Assembly: GCF_016107655.1 (NCBI RefSeq) | Contig: NZ_JABASX010000004.1 | Span: forward strand, 326,096 to 390,095 | DNA length: 64,000 bases | Reading direction: 5' to 3' | From: Brevibacterium antiquum | Lineage (GTDB): Bacteria; Actinomycetota; Actinomycetes; Actinomycetales; Brevibacteriaceae | Part shown: piece after piece, positions 1-7,816 of the stretch | Layout of the letters: each line of letters begins with the position of its first letter | How positions within the stretch are numbered: the stretch's first letter is position 1 | Translations under genes and position numbers: made by a program | The notes under the pieces: model-generated | Told to the model about the DNA's origin: nothing | What the model saw: the letters and a program-made list of their open reading frames with translations, nothing else | Databases searched by the model: none

Positions 1-2
1 AC

Positions 3-181
3 TCATGTACAGCCCGCACTGGTCTGGCCAGCACTGATCGGACCAGCGAGGATCGGGACAGCACTGATCACGAAGTGAGAAGGAATGTGGCGCTGTGGGC
101 GGACCCAGGCGTCGCGGTTGCGGAGCACCAGATACCCCAGCAGCAGCCCCGCCGCGGCCCAACCCAACAACACCAAGACCG
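3..181 (-). pseudogene. 3' remnant of an ABC-2-type permease
   Basis: Read on the minus strand, about 59 codons up to a TGA at 3-5 encode a hydrophobic helix (VLVLLGWAAAGLLLGYLVL) followed by RNRDAW. Actinobacterial ABC-2 permeases commonly end with such a last membrane helix plus a short Arg-rich cap. Here the reading continues about 30 residues past the cap in low-complexity sequence. Upstream (towards 605) the same frame holds only the shadow of the LuxR fragment on the other strand, so the body of the permease is missing. The loss abuts the truncated response regulator at about 182-186. Assignment rests on one helix and its cap and is tentative. Confidence 0.35.
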
Positions 182-185
182 CGGT

Positions 186-488
186 CGGCTGGCGGGAGGC
201 GCGGCCTTCCTCTCTCCGCGGTTGGCGCACCGCGTGATCGATCGGTTCCGTTCCGGGCCCCGACCCGATGCCGCGGCGCAGGAATCCATCGCGGCACTGT
301 CCGCTCGAGAGCGCGATGTGCTTGCGCTGGTGGGAGCGGGAAGAGCGAACTCCGAGGTAGCGCGAGAGCTCTACCTCGCGGAAGGCACCGTCAAAGGCTA
401 CGTCAGCGCGATCCTGAGCAAACTCGGCGCCGCGAATCGAGTGCAGGCTGCAACCCTGGCCCACCATGCCGAGATTATCGCGGAGTGA
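186..488 (+). pseudogene. C-terminal fragment of a NarL/LuxR-type response regulator
   Basis: The frame encodes GGAAFLSPRLAHRVIDRF, typical of the linker after a receiver domain, and then a full LuxR helix-turn-helix (LSARERDVLALVGAG to AAILSKL-type helix, ending AEIIAE and TGA). No receiver domain with its phospho-Asp lies upstream: within 110 bp the sequence turns into the antisense of a membrane-protein remnant. An ATG at 75 would give 137 residues, but the first 37 (Gln/Pro/Arg-rich) look non-coding. The DNA-binding domain could still be translated; without a receiver it is best treated as a truncated gene. Confidence 0.65.
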
Positions 489-558
489 TCGTCGGGATGT
501 CGAGATCGCCGTTCGGCGACGCAGACCCTCTGGACCAGGAGGTCGAGGCACCCGTGAA

Positions 559-606
559 TGTGGGCCCGCGTGCGATTCTGACTCAGAAATCGCACGCGGG
601 CCCACA
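559..606 (-). terminator. Perfect 19-bp hairpin downstream of metQ
   Basis: Arms 559-577 and 588-606 are perfect inverted repeats (start TGTGGGCCCGCG) around a 10-nt loop. It lies 84 bp beyond the metQ stop and about 70 bp beyond the LuxR fragment on the other strand, so it could serve as a bidirectional terminator. There is no long T tract. Confidence 0.6.
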
Positions 607-639
607 ATGACGAGCTTCAGGAGCGTGAAACGCTCACCT

Positions 640-669
640 GGAACTCAGAATCTTGGAACTCAGAATCTC
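640..669. repeat. 15-bp tandem repeat, two copies
   Basis: GGAACTCAGAATCTT at 640-654 is followed directly by a copy at 655-669 with a single change at the last base. A third degenerate GATTCAGAAG follows. It lies between the hairpin and the metQ stop; no function is apparent. Confidence 0.7.
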
Positions 670-689
670 ACGATTCAGAAGCCTCCACC

Positions 690-1526
690 TCAGAAGCTGG
701 GCAGGACCGATCCGTCGGACCACTTCTTCTCGATGAATTTCTTCACTTCGGGGGAGTGGAGGAGTTCGTCGAGCTTCTTGATGTTCTCATCGTCCTTGTT
801 CTCCGTGCGCACGGCGAGGAAGTTGCCATAGGGGTTGTCCTCGGCCGATTCCAGGAGGATTCCGTCCTTGGCCGGGTTGAGGCCGGCTTCCAGGGCGTTG
901 TTGCCGTTGATGACCGAGGCGTCGACGTCTTCGAGGGTGCGCGCCAGCTGAGCGGCGTCGGCCTCGACGAACTCGACCTTATTCGGGTTGCCCTCGACGT
1001 CGGAGAGCTTCGCATCGACCGCGTCGACACCGTCCTTGAGTGTGATGACCTTGGCCTCTTCGAGCATCTTCAGTGCACGGCCCTGGTTGGCAGGATCGTT
1101 GTTGATGCCGATCTTCGCACCCTTGGGCAGGTCCTTGACGTCCTTGATGTCGTTGGAGAACAGGGCGAAGGGTTCGAGGTTGATCGGGTCGAATGCGGTG
1201 AGCTCGTAGCCCTGGCCTTCGACCTCGGAGTCGAGGTAGGGCTTGTGCTGGAAGTAGTTGGCGTCGAGGTCGCCATCGGACAGGGCCTTGTTCGGCAGCG
1301 TGTAGTCCGTGTATTCGGTGACTTCGATGTCGAGGCCGGCATCCTCGGCGAGGTTCTCGTCGACGAACTTCAGGATGTCGCCCTGCGGCACCGGGGTGGC
1401 ACCGACGGTGAGCTTGGTGATGTCGCCGTCCTTCTCGCCGACGGAATCAGTCCCGCCGCCGACGAGGCCGCAGCCCGAGAGCAACAGCGTCGCGCTCGCA
1501 GCGATGGCGATGAGCTTGGTCTGCAT
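690..1526 (-). CDS. metQ: MetQ, methionine-binding lipoprotein of ABC importer
   Basis: 278 residues, the NlpA/MetQ family of substrate-binding lipoproteins that capture D/L-methionine outside the membrane and deliver it to MetI. The N-terminus is a lipoprotein signal: Lys4, a hydrophobic stretch, then lipobox LSGC with the lipidated Cys at 19. Family hallmarks include KLTVGATPVPQGDIL near residue 40 and EVTEYTDYTLPNKAL near 70, then ANYFQHKPYL near 90. Length is normal for the family. It is the last gene of metN-metI-metQ, 56 bp after metI, and is followed by the hairpin at 559-606. The role is confident; the exact substrate range is inferred from family. Confidence 0.93.
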   Translation of the reverse strand: MQTKLIAIAASATLLLSGCGLVGGGTDSVGEKDGDITKLTVGATPVPQGDILKFVDENLAEDAGLDIEVTEYTDYTLPNKALSDGDLDANYFQHKPYLDSEVEGQGYELTAFDPINLEPFALFSNDIKDVKDLPKGAKIGINNDPANQGRALKMLEEAKVITLKDGVDAVDAKLSDVEGNPNKVEFVEADAAQLARTLEDVDASVINGNNALEAGLNPAKDGILLESAEDNPYGNFLAVRTENKDDENIKKLDELLHSPEVKKFIEKKWSDGSVLPSF

Positions 1527-1582
1527 GGTTCTCCTTGAGTGATGTGCTTCGTTTCAGTGACGAGATTTCAGGTGATTCAGGT

Positions 1583-2257
1583 TCAGCGGTGGTCGACGGC
1601 GCGGGCGATGCGGTCGCCGATGAACTGGATGAGTGTGACGATGACGACGAGGACGATGATGCAGGCGATCATCGTGTCCGCCTGGTAGCGCTGATAGCCG
1701 TAGGAGATCGCCAACGCACCGAGTCCGCCTCCGCCCACGGCCCCGGCCATGGCCGTGTAGGACACCAGAGTCACCGAGGTGACCGTTGCGGCTCCGATCA
1801 GGCCGGGCTTCGCCTCGGGGACGTAGACCTGCCGGACCACCTGCCCGTTCGACGCCCCCATCATCAGTGCCGCCTCGACCTTCCCTTCCGAGACCTCACG
1901 CAGGGAGTTCTCGACGAGGCGGGCGTAGAAGGGGATCGCACCGATGGTCAGCGACACCACGGTCGCCTGCCAGCCCAAGGCTGAACCCACGACGAAGCGG
2001 GCGAAGGGGATGAGGGCGATGATGAGGATGATGAAGGGTATCGAGCGCGTGATGTCGACGATGATCGACAGCACTCGGTAGAGCACGGGACGCGCTTTGA
2101 GCCCGCCTTTTGAGCTGGTGAACAGCCAGATCCCCAGCGGCAGTCCGATGAGGACGGCCAGCCCGGTCGACCACAGGGTCATGAGCAGGGTCTCGATGGT
2201 GGCGGGCAGCATCTGCTGCGTGATCGCCGGGTTGTCGAACCATGTCGGATCGTTCAT
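1583..2257 (-). CDS. metI: MetI, methionine ABC transporter permease
   Basis: 224 residues, inner-membrane subunit of the methionine importer. About five membrane segments are visible (for example LLMTLWSTGLAVLIGLPLGIWLF around 24-46 and the last near 190-215). The cytoplasmic coupling loop carries the BPD_transp_1 EAA-type motif (EAALMMGASNGQVVRQVYVPEAKPGL, about 127-152) that docks on MetN. Its ATG shares an ATGA overlap with the metN stop at 2257-2259, indicating translational coupling. Length and order match metNIQ operons. Confidence 0.95.
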   Translation of the reverse strand: MNDPTWFDNPAITQQMLPATIETLLMTLWSTGLAVLIGLPLGIWLFTSSKGGLKARPVLYRVLSIIVDITRSIPFIILIIALIPFARFVVGSALGWQATVVSLTIGAIPFYARLVENSLREVSEGKVEAALMMGASNGQVVRQVYVPEAKPGLIGAATVTSVTLVSYTAMAGAVGGGGLGALAISYGYQRYQADTMIACIIVLVVIVTLIQFIGDRIARAVDHR

Positions 2258-3252
2258 CAGGCTGCCACCTCCGCGTAGATTCCATCGGCTTCCAGGGCCG
2301 TGATGAGCTCCTTCGACGCAGCGGCAGAGCCGACCGTGAAGCGGATCCGACCGATCTGTCTGCCCTCGATGGTTTCGACGGCACCGGCGAGGATCGCGTC
2401 GGCACCGACTCCCACGGACTGGGCGCGGGTGAGGACATCCGGCAGGCTGGTGCCGGCCAGGGAGACTTCGACGAGTCGGGCAGCCCCGGGCTCGGAACCC
2501 TCAGTCGCACCCTTGTCATCGAGGCCGATGGGCGGAAGGGGGACGAGATCCTTGGCCAGGGTCGAGCCGGGCTCGGAGATCACCTCGGCGAGTTTGCCGG
2601 TCTTGGCCACGCGACCATCGGCCAGCAGAGTCACCGAGTCGCAGATCTCGCGGATGACGGACATCTCGTGGGTGATGATGAGGACGGTGATGCCCAGGCG
2701 ATCGCGCAGGGAGCGGATGAGACCCAAAATCTGGTCCGTGGTCGTGGCATCCAGCGCCGAGGTGGGCTCATCGCACAGCAGAACCTTGGGTTCGGCAGCC
2801 AGTGCCCGGGCAATGCCCACGCGCTGCTTCTGTCCGCCGGAGAGCTGAGAGGGGTAGTTGTCGGCCCGGTCGCCGAGGCCGACGATCTCGAGCAGCTCAC
2901 GGGCCTTGGCCAGACGTTCGGCCTTGGATACGCCCGCGATCTGCAAGGGGTGGGCCACATTGTGCAGGGCGGTGCGCGAGTCGAGGAGGTTCACGTGCTG
3001 GAAGACCATGCCGATGCTGCGGCGGGCCTCGAGCAGTCCCGAACCGGACTGATCGGTGATGTCCACCTCGTCGATAGAGACAGTGCCTGAGCTCGGGCGT
3101 TCGAGTCCGGTCAGACACCGGATGAGCGTGGATTTGCCGGCACCGGAGCGGCCGACGATGCCATGGATCTCTCCGGCGGGGACCGACAGATCGATCTCCT
3201 CCAGAGCGACGGTGTCTCCGAACACCTTCCGCAGACTGCGCAGCTCGATCAC
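2257..3252 (-). CDS. metN: MetN, methionine ABC transporter ATPase
   Basis: 331 residues. The ATPase domain has Walker A GRSGAGKST (34-42), signature LSGGQ (137-141), Walker B LLCDEP (158-163) and H-loop His195. The C-terminal part (about 255-331) matches the NIL regulatory domain of MetN, which binds methionine and inhibits transport when the cytoplasm is replete. The start is GTG at 3252 with GAGGAG about 9 nt upstream on the minus strand. It is first in metNIQ and overlaps metI by ATGA. The upstream region carries two TTCAGCA(A)TGCC repeats that could be operators. Confidence 0.95.
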   Translation of the reverse strand: MIELRSLRKVFGDTVALEEIDLSVPAGEIHGIVGRSGAGKSTLIRCLTGLERPSSGTVSIDEVDITDQSGSGLLEARRSIGMVFQHVNLLDSRTALHNVAHPLQIAGVSKAERLAKARELLEIVGLGDRADNYPSQLSGGQKQRVGIARALAAEPKVLLCDEPTSALDATTTDQILGLIRSLRDRLGITVLIITHEMSVIREICDSVTLLADGRVAKTGKLAEVISEPGSTLAKDLVPLPPIGLDDKGATEGSEPGAARLVEVSLAGTSLPDVLTRAQSVGVGADAILAGAVETIEGRQIGRIRFTVGSAAASKELITALEADGIYAEVAA

Positions 3253-3303
3253 AGGCGTCTCCTCTTGTGGGTGGGATGGGGGGGAATGGCGACATGAACC
3301 TAC

Positions 3304-3333
3304 GGTTCAGCAATGCCGATGATTCAGCATGCC
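3304..3333 (-). promoter_or_regulatory. Direct repeat upstream of metN, candidate operator
   Basis: On the plus strand TTCAGCAATGCC (3306-3317) and TTCAGCATGCC (3323-3333) form a direct repeat with a 17-bp period, 54-81 bp upstream of the metN start. No known SAM riboswitch fold was recognised, so transcriptional control by a repressor is the more likely mode. This is inference from position and repetition only. Confidence 0.35.
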
Positions 3334-3424
3334 AAGGAGGCCGCTCTGTCTCGGGCACCGGCGTCATAAAAAGACTCACAACCGGCAGGTCGTGACCAAG
3401 GACACGCGGTTTCTGTGTGGTGGG

Positions 3425-3490
3425 CCACCTCGGCGGGATCGGCGGCCCACCTCGGCGGGATCGGTGGACAACCTCGGCGGGGAAGTGACG
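3425..3490. repeat. 22-bp tandem array of CCACCTCGGCGGG, three copies
   Basis: CCACCTCGGCGGGATCGG starts at 3425 and 3447, and a degenerate copy (CAACCTCGGCGGGGA) at 3469, giving a strict 22-bp period. It lies in the 398-bp divergent gap between metN and the GT2 gene at 3651. The rest of that gap holds the candidate metN operator and no gene. The core is the 9-mer that recurs throughout the window. Confidence 0.7.
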
Positions 3491-3650
3491 GGAGTGTGAA
3501 CACTGGCGGAAGCTGGGGGAAAGCAGCGGCGCAGTTCGCGTTCTCGTAACCTCACCGTCACTTCGCGCCCGTATCCCTGAGTAGCTAAGGCTCATGGCCG
3601 CCTGCTGTCTCGGCACTGCGGTCTGGCGAGGACGACGATAGGAATACCGC

Positions 3651-4667
3651 ATGCTCGAGGACACCACCAGGATCGCTGCGATCGTCCCCTGCCACAATGA
3701 GGAGATCACGGTGGCGACGGTGGTCAACGACCTGAAGAAGGCCGTCCCCGGGATCACCGTCTACGTCTACGACAACTGCTCCACCGACCTGACTTCGCAG
3801 AGAGCCGCCGAGGCGGGCGCGATCGTTCGCAAGGAGAACTCACCGGGCAAGGGCAACGTCGTCAGGCGTGCCTTCGCCGATATCGAGGCCGACATCTACG
3901 TGATGATCGACGGCGATGACACCTACGAGGCCTCCCACCTTCCCGAGATGATCGAAACTCTGGTCTCCGGGCCGTATGACCATGTGCTCGGGGTGCGCCA
4001 GGACAATCAGGAGTCCACCTCCTACCGGCCCGGCCACGAAGCCGGGAACATGATGTTCAATCGGCTCACCGGGTGGCTGTTCCAATCCCAGGTCACCGAC
4101 ATGCTCTCCGGCTACAGGGTGTTCTCCCGCAGGTTCGTGAAGTCGTTCCCCGCGATCAGCAAGCGCTTCGAGATCGAGACGGAGCTGACCGTGCACATGA
4201 TGTCGCTGCGTCTGCCCAGCACCGAGGTGCCCATCGACTTCCGTGACCGTCCCGACGGCAGCGAGTCCAAACTCTCGACGTTCAAGGACGGGTTCCGCAT
4301 CCTCGGCCTCATCTCCGCACTGGTCAGACACGAGCGGCCGAGGCTGTTCTACGGTGTCATCACCACGATCCTGGCCGCGTTGTCTCTGCTGTTCGGGTTG
4401 CCCGTGGTCTGGGAGTTCTGGCAGACCGGACTGGTGCCCAGGTTCCCGACGGCTATCCTTGCCGCTGCCCTCATGGGACTGGCCTTCCTGCTCGGCAGTG
4501 TGGGACTGACCCTGGACGGTCTGCGCCGCGCCAGGCGGGAGACTTCGCGGTTGGCCTACCTGGGGTTACCGGCGGTCAGTGTGCCTGAAGCCAGCACCTC
4601 AGAACTTGACCTGCCGCGTCAAACACTTCGACAGTCTCCAGCAACGAGGACCTCGCTCGCCTCATGA
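3651..4667 (+). CDS. GT2 family glycosyltransferase with C-terminal membrane helices
   Basis: 338 residues. The N-terminal half is a GT-A fold resembling polyprenyl-phosphate glycosyltransferases: IVPCHNEE (11-18), YDNCSTD (40-46) and the metal/nucleotide-binding DGDD (87-90). Two hydrophobic helices follow (about 232-255 and 265-290), as in ArnC/GtrB-like enzymes that move a sugar from a nucleotide to undecaprenyl phosphate. Start ATG has ATAGGA 7 nt upstream. Its stop overlaps the next gene (ATGA), and a GtrA flippase-like gene follows further on, so lipid-linked sugar supply for surface glycosylation is the likely role. The sugar is unknown. Confidence 0.8.
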   Translation: MLEDTTRIAAIVPCHNEEITVATVVNDLKKAVPGITVYVYDNCSTDLTSQRAAEAGAIVRKENSPGKGNVVRRAFADIEADIYVMIDGDDTYEASHLPEMIETLVSGPYDHVLGVRQDNQESTSYRPGHEAGNMMFNRLTGWLFQSQVTDMLSGYRVFSRRFVKSFPAISKRFEIETELTVHMMSLRLPSTEVPIDFRDRPDGSESKLSTFKDGFRILGLISALVRHERPRLFYGVITTILAALSLLFGLPVVWEFWQTGLVPRFPTAILAAALMGLAFLLGSVGLTLDGLRRARRETSRLAYLGLPAVSVPEASTSELDLPRQTLRQSPATRTSLAS

Positions 4668-6205
4668 CAGCACCGAAACCAACGAAGCTGCGAGGCTTCC
4701 TCGCCTCGGCGCTTGCCTGGGATGTCTTCCTCGCGCTGCTGACACTCGTGCCCTCCCTGGTCTTCACCGCGCTCTTCTTCCCGGGGCGGGCCAATGTCGA
4801 CATCGGCAACCAGTACGCCCAAGCCACGGGTGACATCCCGTTCTCCGACTGGCACCCACCCGTCATGAGCGCCGTGTGGCGAGTTCTCATCAGCATCACC
4901 GGTGCAGCCGGAAGCCTGTTCGTCCTGCAGGTCGTCATCCTCGCGCTCGCCTGCTGGGCCCTCGGCGTGATCGTGCACCGGTGGGGAGCACCTCGGTGGG
5001 TGTCGCTGCTCGGGCCGGCGATCATGGCCACCCCGTGGGTGGTGTCGCAGATGACGACGATGTGGAAGGACACGCAGATGGCTGTGGCCATGCTGCTGGC
5101 CGTGGTTCTCCTCATCATCACCCGTTTCATCCCGAAGACGTGGCTGCTCTGGATTCCGGCTCTGGTGCTCCTCGTGTATGCGTTCGGGCTGCGGAAGAAC
5201 GCCATCTTCGCCATCGTCCCGATCGCCGTCTATATCGGATACGTGATGGTCAAGCGGTTGCGCAGCAGTCGACGCTTCGCCACGTTCGCAGGAGGGGCCG
5301 GTGCTCGGGTGGGCGCTCGGCTCGCCGCACGGCGAGGGGCGGCCACGGCAGTGGCCTCGCTGCTCGTCCTCGTCGTCCTGGGCGCGGGCCTCAAGGCCAC
5401 GGATGCGGCCATCGAATCGCAGGAGGACGTGGCGGCCACCGGCCAGATCTCGCAGATCTTCCTCGATGACGTCATGTTCTCCGTGCCCAACGGCGATCTC
5501 CAGGCTTCGGACGCCCCAGCCGAGCTCAAGGACAAGATACGCACCGCCCGCGACAAATGCCTGAAGAAGGGCGAGATCTGGGACGCCTACTGGAACTGCT
5601 ATGGCAAGGGGGCAACAGGGAAAGATTTCGAACCGATCGCCCACCAGGATGAGCTGAAGGACCTGTGGTTGAGCGAGGTCATCACCCACCCGCTCCGTTA
5701 CGTCGAGTACCGATCCGCCGTATTCTCCTTCTACTTCTTCTCTTCGGCCCTCGAGTATTGGCCCGCCGAGTGGCACTTCGACGCGGCTAAGGCCGGTCTC
5801 AAGCAGGGGGGCGTCAAGGCCGACTACATCGTCAAGCCCTATGTCGAGGACTTCGCACTCGACACGTTCCCGATGCTGTTCAAACCCTGGTTCTGGACCC
5901 TTCTCGCAGGTCTCCTCCTGGTCTTCGCATACCGCGCTCGAGTCCGGCATTCGACGTCGGTGAAGACTGCCGGGCCACGGACCTTCTGGCCCGAGATCAC
6001 GATGCTGTCCACCTCGGCGCTGTTCTATGTGTTCGGATACTTTCCGATCGTCCCGTCGAACCATTTCCGATACACGTTCTGGCCGGCGCTCGCCGTGACC
6101 ACCGCACTGCTGTTCGTCCTCGCGATGTGGCGGACTCGGCGAGGCCCGGCAGTCCGGCGAGCACCTGCAGCCACGGACGCTTCGGACCCGGGGAAGACCC
6201 CGTGA
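4664..6205 (+). CDS. Polytopic membrane protein, DUF6020-like, probable GT-C-type glycosyltransferase
   Basis: 513 residues with about ten to twelve membrane segments. After the first helix comes FPGRANVDIGNQYAQATGD and then SDWHPPVMSAVW. An acidic residue in the first loop and a DWHPP motif resemble the DUF6020 group and, more loosely, GT-C enzymes that use lipid-linked sugars. A large extracytoplasmic domain (about 255-400) precedes the last helices. It overlaps the upstream GT2 by ATGA and is followed by GtrA, so the three genes probably act together on cell-surface glycosylation. Biochemical activity cannot be read from the sequence; the family name is from memory of motif style. Confidence 0.6.
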   Translation: MTAPKPTKLRGFLASALAWDVFLALLTLVPSLVFTALFFPGRANVDIGNQYAQATGDIPFSDWHPPVMSAVWRVLISITGAAGSLFVLQVVILALACWALGVIVHRWGAPRWVSLLGPAIMATPWVVSQMTTMWKDTQMAVAMLLAVVLLIITRFIPKTWLLWIPALVLLVYAFGLRKNAIFAIVPIAVYIGYVMVKRLRSSRRFATFAGGAGARVGARLAARRGAATAVASLLVLVVLGAGLKATDAAIESQEDVAATGQISQIFLDDVMFSVPNGDLQASDAPAELKDKIRTARDKCLKKGEIWDAYWNCYGKGATGKDFEPIAHQDELKDLWLSEVITHPLRYVEYRSAVFSFYFFSSALEYWPAEWHFDAAKAGLKQGGVKADYIVKPYVEDFALDTFPMLFKPWFWTLLAGLLLVFAYRARVRHSTSVKTAGPRTFWPEITMLSTSALFYVFGYFPIVPSNHFRYTFWPALAVTTALLFVLAMWRTRRGPAVRRAPAATDASDPGKTP

Positions 6206-6275
6206 TCGCCGGGCACGCCGCGATCGGGGGCATTCAGCGAGTCCGAAACCTGGCCGATTAGACTCGGTGACTGTA

Positions 6276-6788
6276 ATGAAGGAGTCATTGTCGGACCGTG
6301 TGCGGCGCCTCGCAGCGGAAGCGTTCAAGTTTCTCACTGTCGGTGGTTTGGGATATATCGTCGACGTGGGACTCTCCAACGTCCTCGCCTACGGCCTGGG
6401 ATCGATCCCCGCCCTGCTCGAGGGCAGCCCGATCAAGGCCAAGATCGTCTCCACCATCATCTCGATGGCCGTCGTATGGATGGGCAACAGGCTCTGGACC
6501 TACGGGGACCGGACGACCGGTTCGAATCTGCGCGGCATCTCACTGTTCATTGCCGTCAACATGGCCGGAATGATCATCACCGTCATCCCACTGGGCGTGA
6601 CCTGGTACCTGCTCGACATGCGTGACCAGCTGACCTACAACATTTCGACGAACATCATCGGCGTCGGCCTGGCCATGATCTTCCGCTTCTACGCCTACCG
6701 GACCTGGGTATTCAAGGAAACAACGCCGGCCGCCGAGGTGGTCGTGGAGATGGACGAACCGAGCACCGTTCCCGACGACCGGGACTGA
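6276..6788 (+). CDS. GtrA-family membrane protein
   Basis: 170 residues from ATG 6276. Four membrane helices and the opening FKFLTVGGLGYIVDVGLSN followed by NRLWTYGDR and FRFYAYRTWVFKE are typical of the GtrA/DPMS-associated family, thought to flip undecaprenyl-phosphate-linked sugars across the membrane. GGTGA (6266-6270) sits 5 nt before ATG 6276; GTG 6267 is an alternative start. A TAGACT -10-like hexamer at 6259-6264 suggests a very short leader. It follows the GT2 and polytopic gene by about 70 bp on the same strand. Confidence 0.82.
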   Translation: MKESLSDRVRRLAAEAFKFLTVGGLGYIVDVGLSNVLAYGLGSIPALLEGSPIKAKIVSTIISMAVVWMGNRLWTYGDRTTGSNLRGISLFIAVNMAGMIITVIPLGVTWYLLDMRDQLTYNISTNIIGVGLAMIFRFYAYRTWVFKETTPAAEVVVEMDEPSTVPDDRD

Positions 6789-6856
6789 GGCTCCCGTGCT
6801 GATTTCACCGACACATCGTTGCTTGCGGGACTGACAGCGAACTGAGGGAAATTGTG

Positions 6857-7219
6857 ATGAGCGAAAAGGCGATGACCGTCGACGACTATCTTGATGGTGT
6901 TGATCCGGCGTTCCGAACGGAGCTGCAGCGGATTCGTGCGCTCGTGACCGAGCTCGTGCCGAGTGTTGAAGAATCGATGAGCTACCGCATGCCGACCCTG
7001 AAGTACAAAGATCGTGCATTGGTGTACTTCACTGCCTCGAAGAAGCACATGAGCCTGTTCCCCTCGTCGTGGGCGATCGAAGAGTTCAATGACCGACTGG
7101 AAGATTACAAGACCACTGTGCACGCGATTCAGTTCACCTTGGACAAGCCGCTGCCCGCCGACCTGATCGAGGATCTCGTTCTCTTCCATAAGCGCCAGAT
7201 CGATGAGGACCGGCGATGA
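6857..7219 (+). CDS. DUF1801 (YdhG-like) family protein
   Basis: 120 residues. VDDYLDGVDPAFRTELQRIR, then EESMSYRMPTLKYKDRALVYF and KKHMSLFP match the DUF1801/YdhG family of small soluble proteins, some described as iron-chaperone-like, with no settled function. A GAGGGA stretch lies 7 nt before ATG 6857; the adjacent in-frame GTG at 6854 is possible. It stands alone, and right after it begins a stretch of broken genes. Confidence 0.8.
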   Translation: MSEKAMTVDDYLDGVDPAFRTELQRIRALVTELVPSVEESMSYRMPTLKYKDRALVYFTASKKHMSLFPSSWAIEEFNDRLEDYKTTVHAIQFTLDKPLPADLIEDLVLFHKRQIDEDRR

Positions 7220-7280
7220 TCAAGTCCTGCAGGGCCGACGACTCCAGGGCCGACGACTGCGGAACCCGGAGGCCGTCACC

Positions 7281-7334
7281 ATGAAATTCACCGTCTCGAT
7301 GGAGATCGCGCGTCCACGGGAGAGGGTCATCCAG
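7281..7334 (+). pseudogene. N-terminal fragment of an SRPBCC-domain protein
   Basis: From ATG 7281 the frame gives MKFTVSMEIARPRERVIQ, the usual first strand of SRPBCC/polyketide-cyclase-like proteins. After about 18 codons similarity ends (HDITSGQGIHFGRE...), although the frame stays open to 7532. The rest of the domain is absent. It is one of three adjacent remnants between 7220 and 7690. Confidence 0.5.
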
Positions 7335-7435
7335 CACGATATCACCTCGGGCCAGGGCATCCATTTCGGGCGTGAGATCGTCGCGACCGGCATGTGGAGC
7401 GCCGCGCATGAGCAGCTTTCTGAAGGTGGCCCGGA

Positions 7436-7556
7436 GAGCACCCACTGGGTAGGCCCGAGCGGACAGCGGCATGAACACGGCAGTGATCACCAACGGCCAG
7501 GCGATGGCTGCCACAATCCCGTAGTCGGCTAGCCACCCCATCTCGAGCAGGGTGGG
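7436..7556 (-). pseudogene. C-terminal fragment of a DrrB-like ABC-2 permease
   Basis: On the minus strand the frame reads IVAAIAWPLVITAVFMPLSARAY, which closely resembles the last membrane helix and cap of daunorubicin-resistance-type (DrrB) ABC-2 permeases. Upstream in that frame the sequence runs into the poly-G tract, read as Pro, and non-coding-looking sequence. The downstream continuation to 7134 lacks homology. The gene is reduced to its last 40 or so codons. Confidence 0.5.
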
Positions 7557-7571
7557 GTCAGCTGTGTGTGT

Positions 7572-7592
7572 GGGGGGGGGGGGGGGGGGGGG
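7572..7592 (+). repeat. Homopolymer run of 21 G
   Basis: Twenty-one consecutive G follow a TG dinucleotide repeat (7563-7571). It lies exactly between the permease remnant (minus) and the TetR tail (plus), so it may mark a junction. Such runs change length by slippage and are also prone to sequencing error. The whole 598-bp gap 7220-7816 contains this tract, three gene remnants and no intact gene. Confidence 0.9.
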
Positions 7593-7688
7593 AAGTACCA
7601 AGCGGTGACCAGCCACCAAGCGATCTACGAATACGGGCTCGATACCATCATCCTCGGTGTGGAGACTCAGTTGCAGAATCGTGCCTGA
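7593..7688 (+). pseudogene. C-terminal tail of a TetR-family regulator
   Basis: Directly after the G run one frame reads AVTSHQAIYEYGLDTIILG then VETQLQNRA and TGA (7686-7688). TetR/AcrR proteins that control ABC exporters often end in a helix of the form FEFGLDLILDGLEARL, which this matches. Nothing upstream encodes the DNA-binding part. Together with the DrrB-like remnant it suggests a lost TetR-exporter module. Confidence 0.45.
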
Positions 7689-7816
7689 AGCCTGCCGCGC
7701 TGGTGCCATCGATACAACGGTGGAGCTCCCATACCGCTGGGCACGCACCCGAGTCTCGAAGCTCCGCCGTCGTATCGACGCGCAGTGGCCAGGTAGCCCC
7801 GCGCGAGGTGGTCCCG

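Noticed and set aside
756..1538. 260-codon plus-strand frame opposite metQ
   Set aside because: Shadow of metQ; Val/Leu/Gly/Asp-rich with no ribosome site or domain.
3252..3410. SAM riboswitch upstream of metN
   Set aside because: The leader has repeated TTCAGCA(A)TGCC and some complementarity, but none of the conserved SAM-I, SAM-II or SAM-IV core sequences could be aligned by eye.
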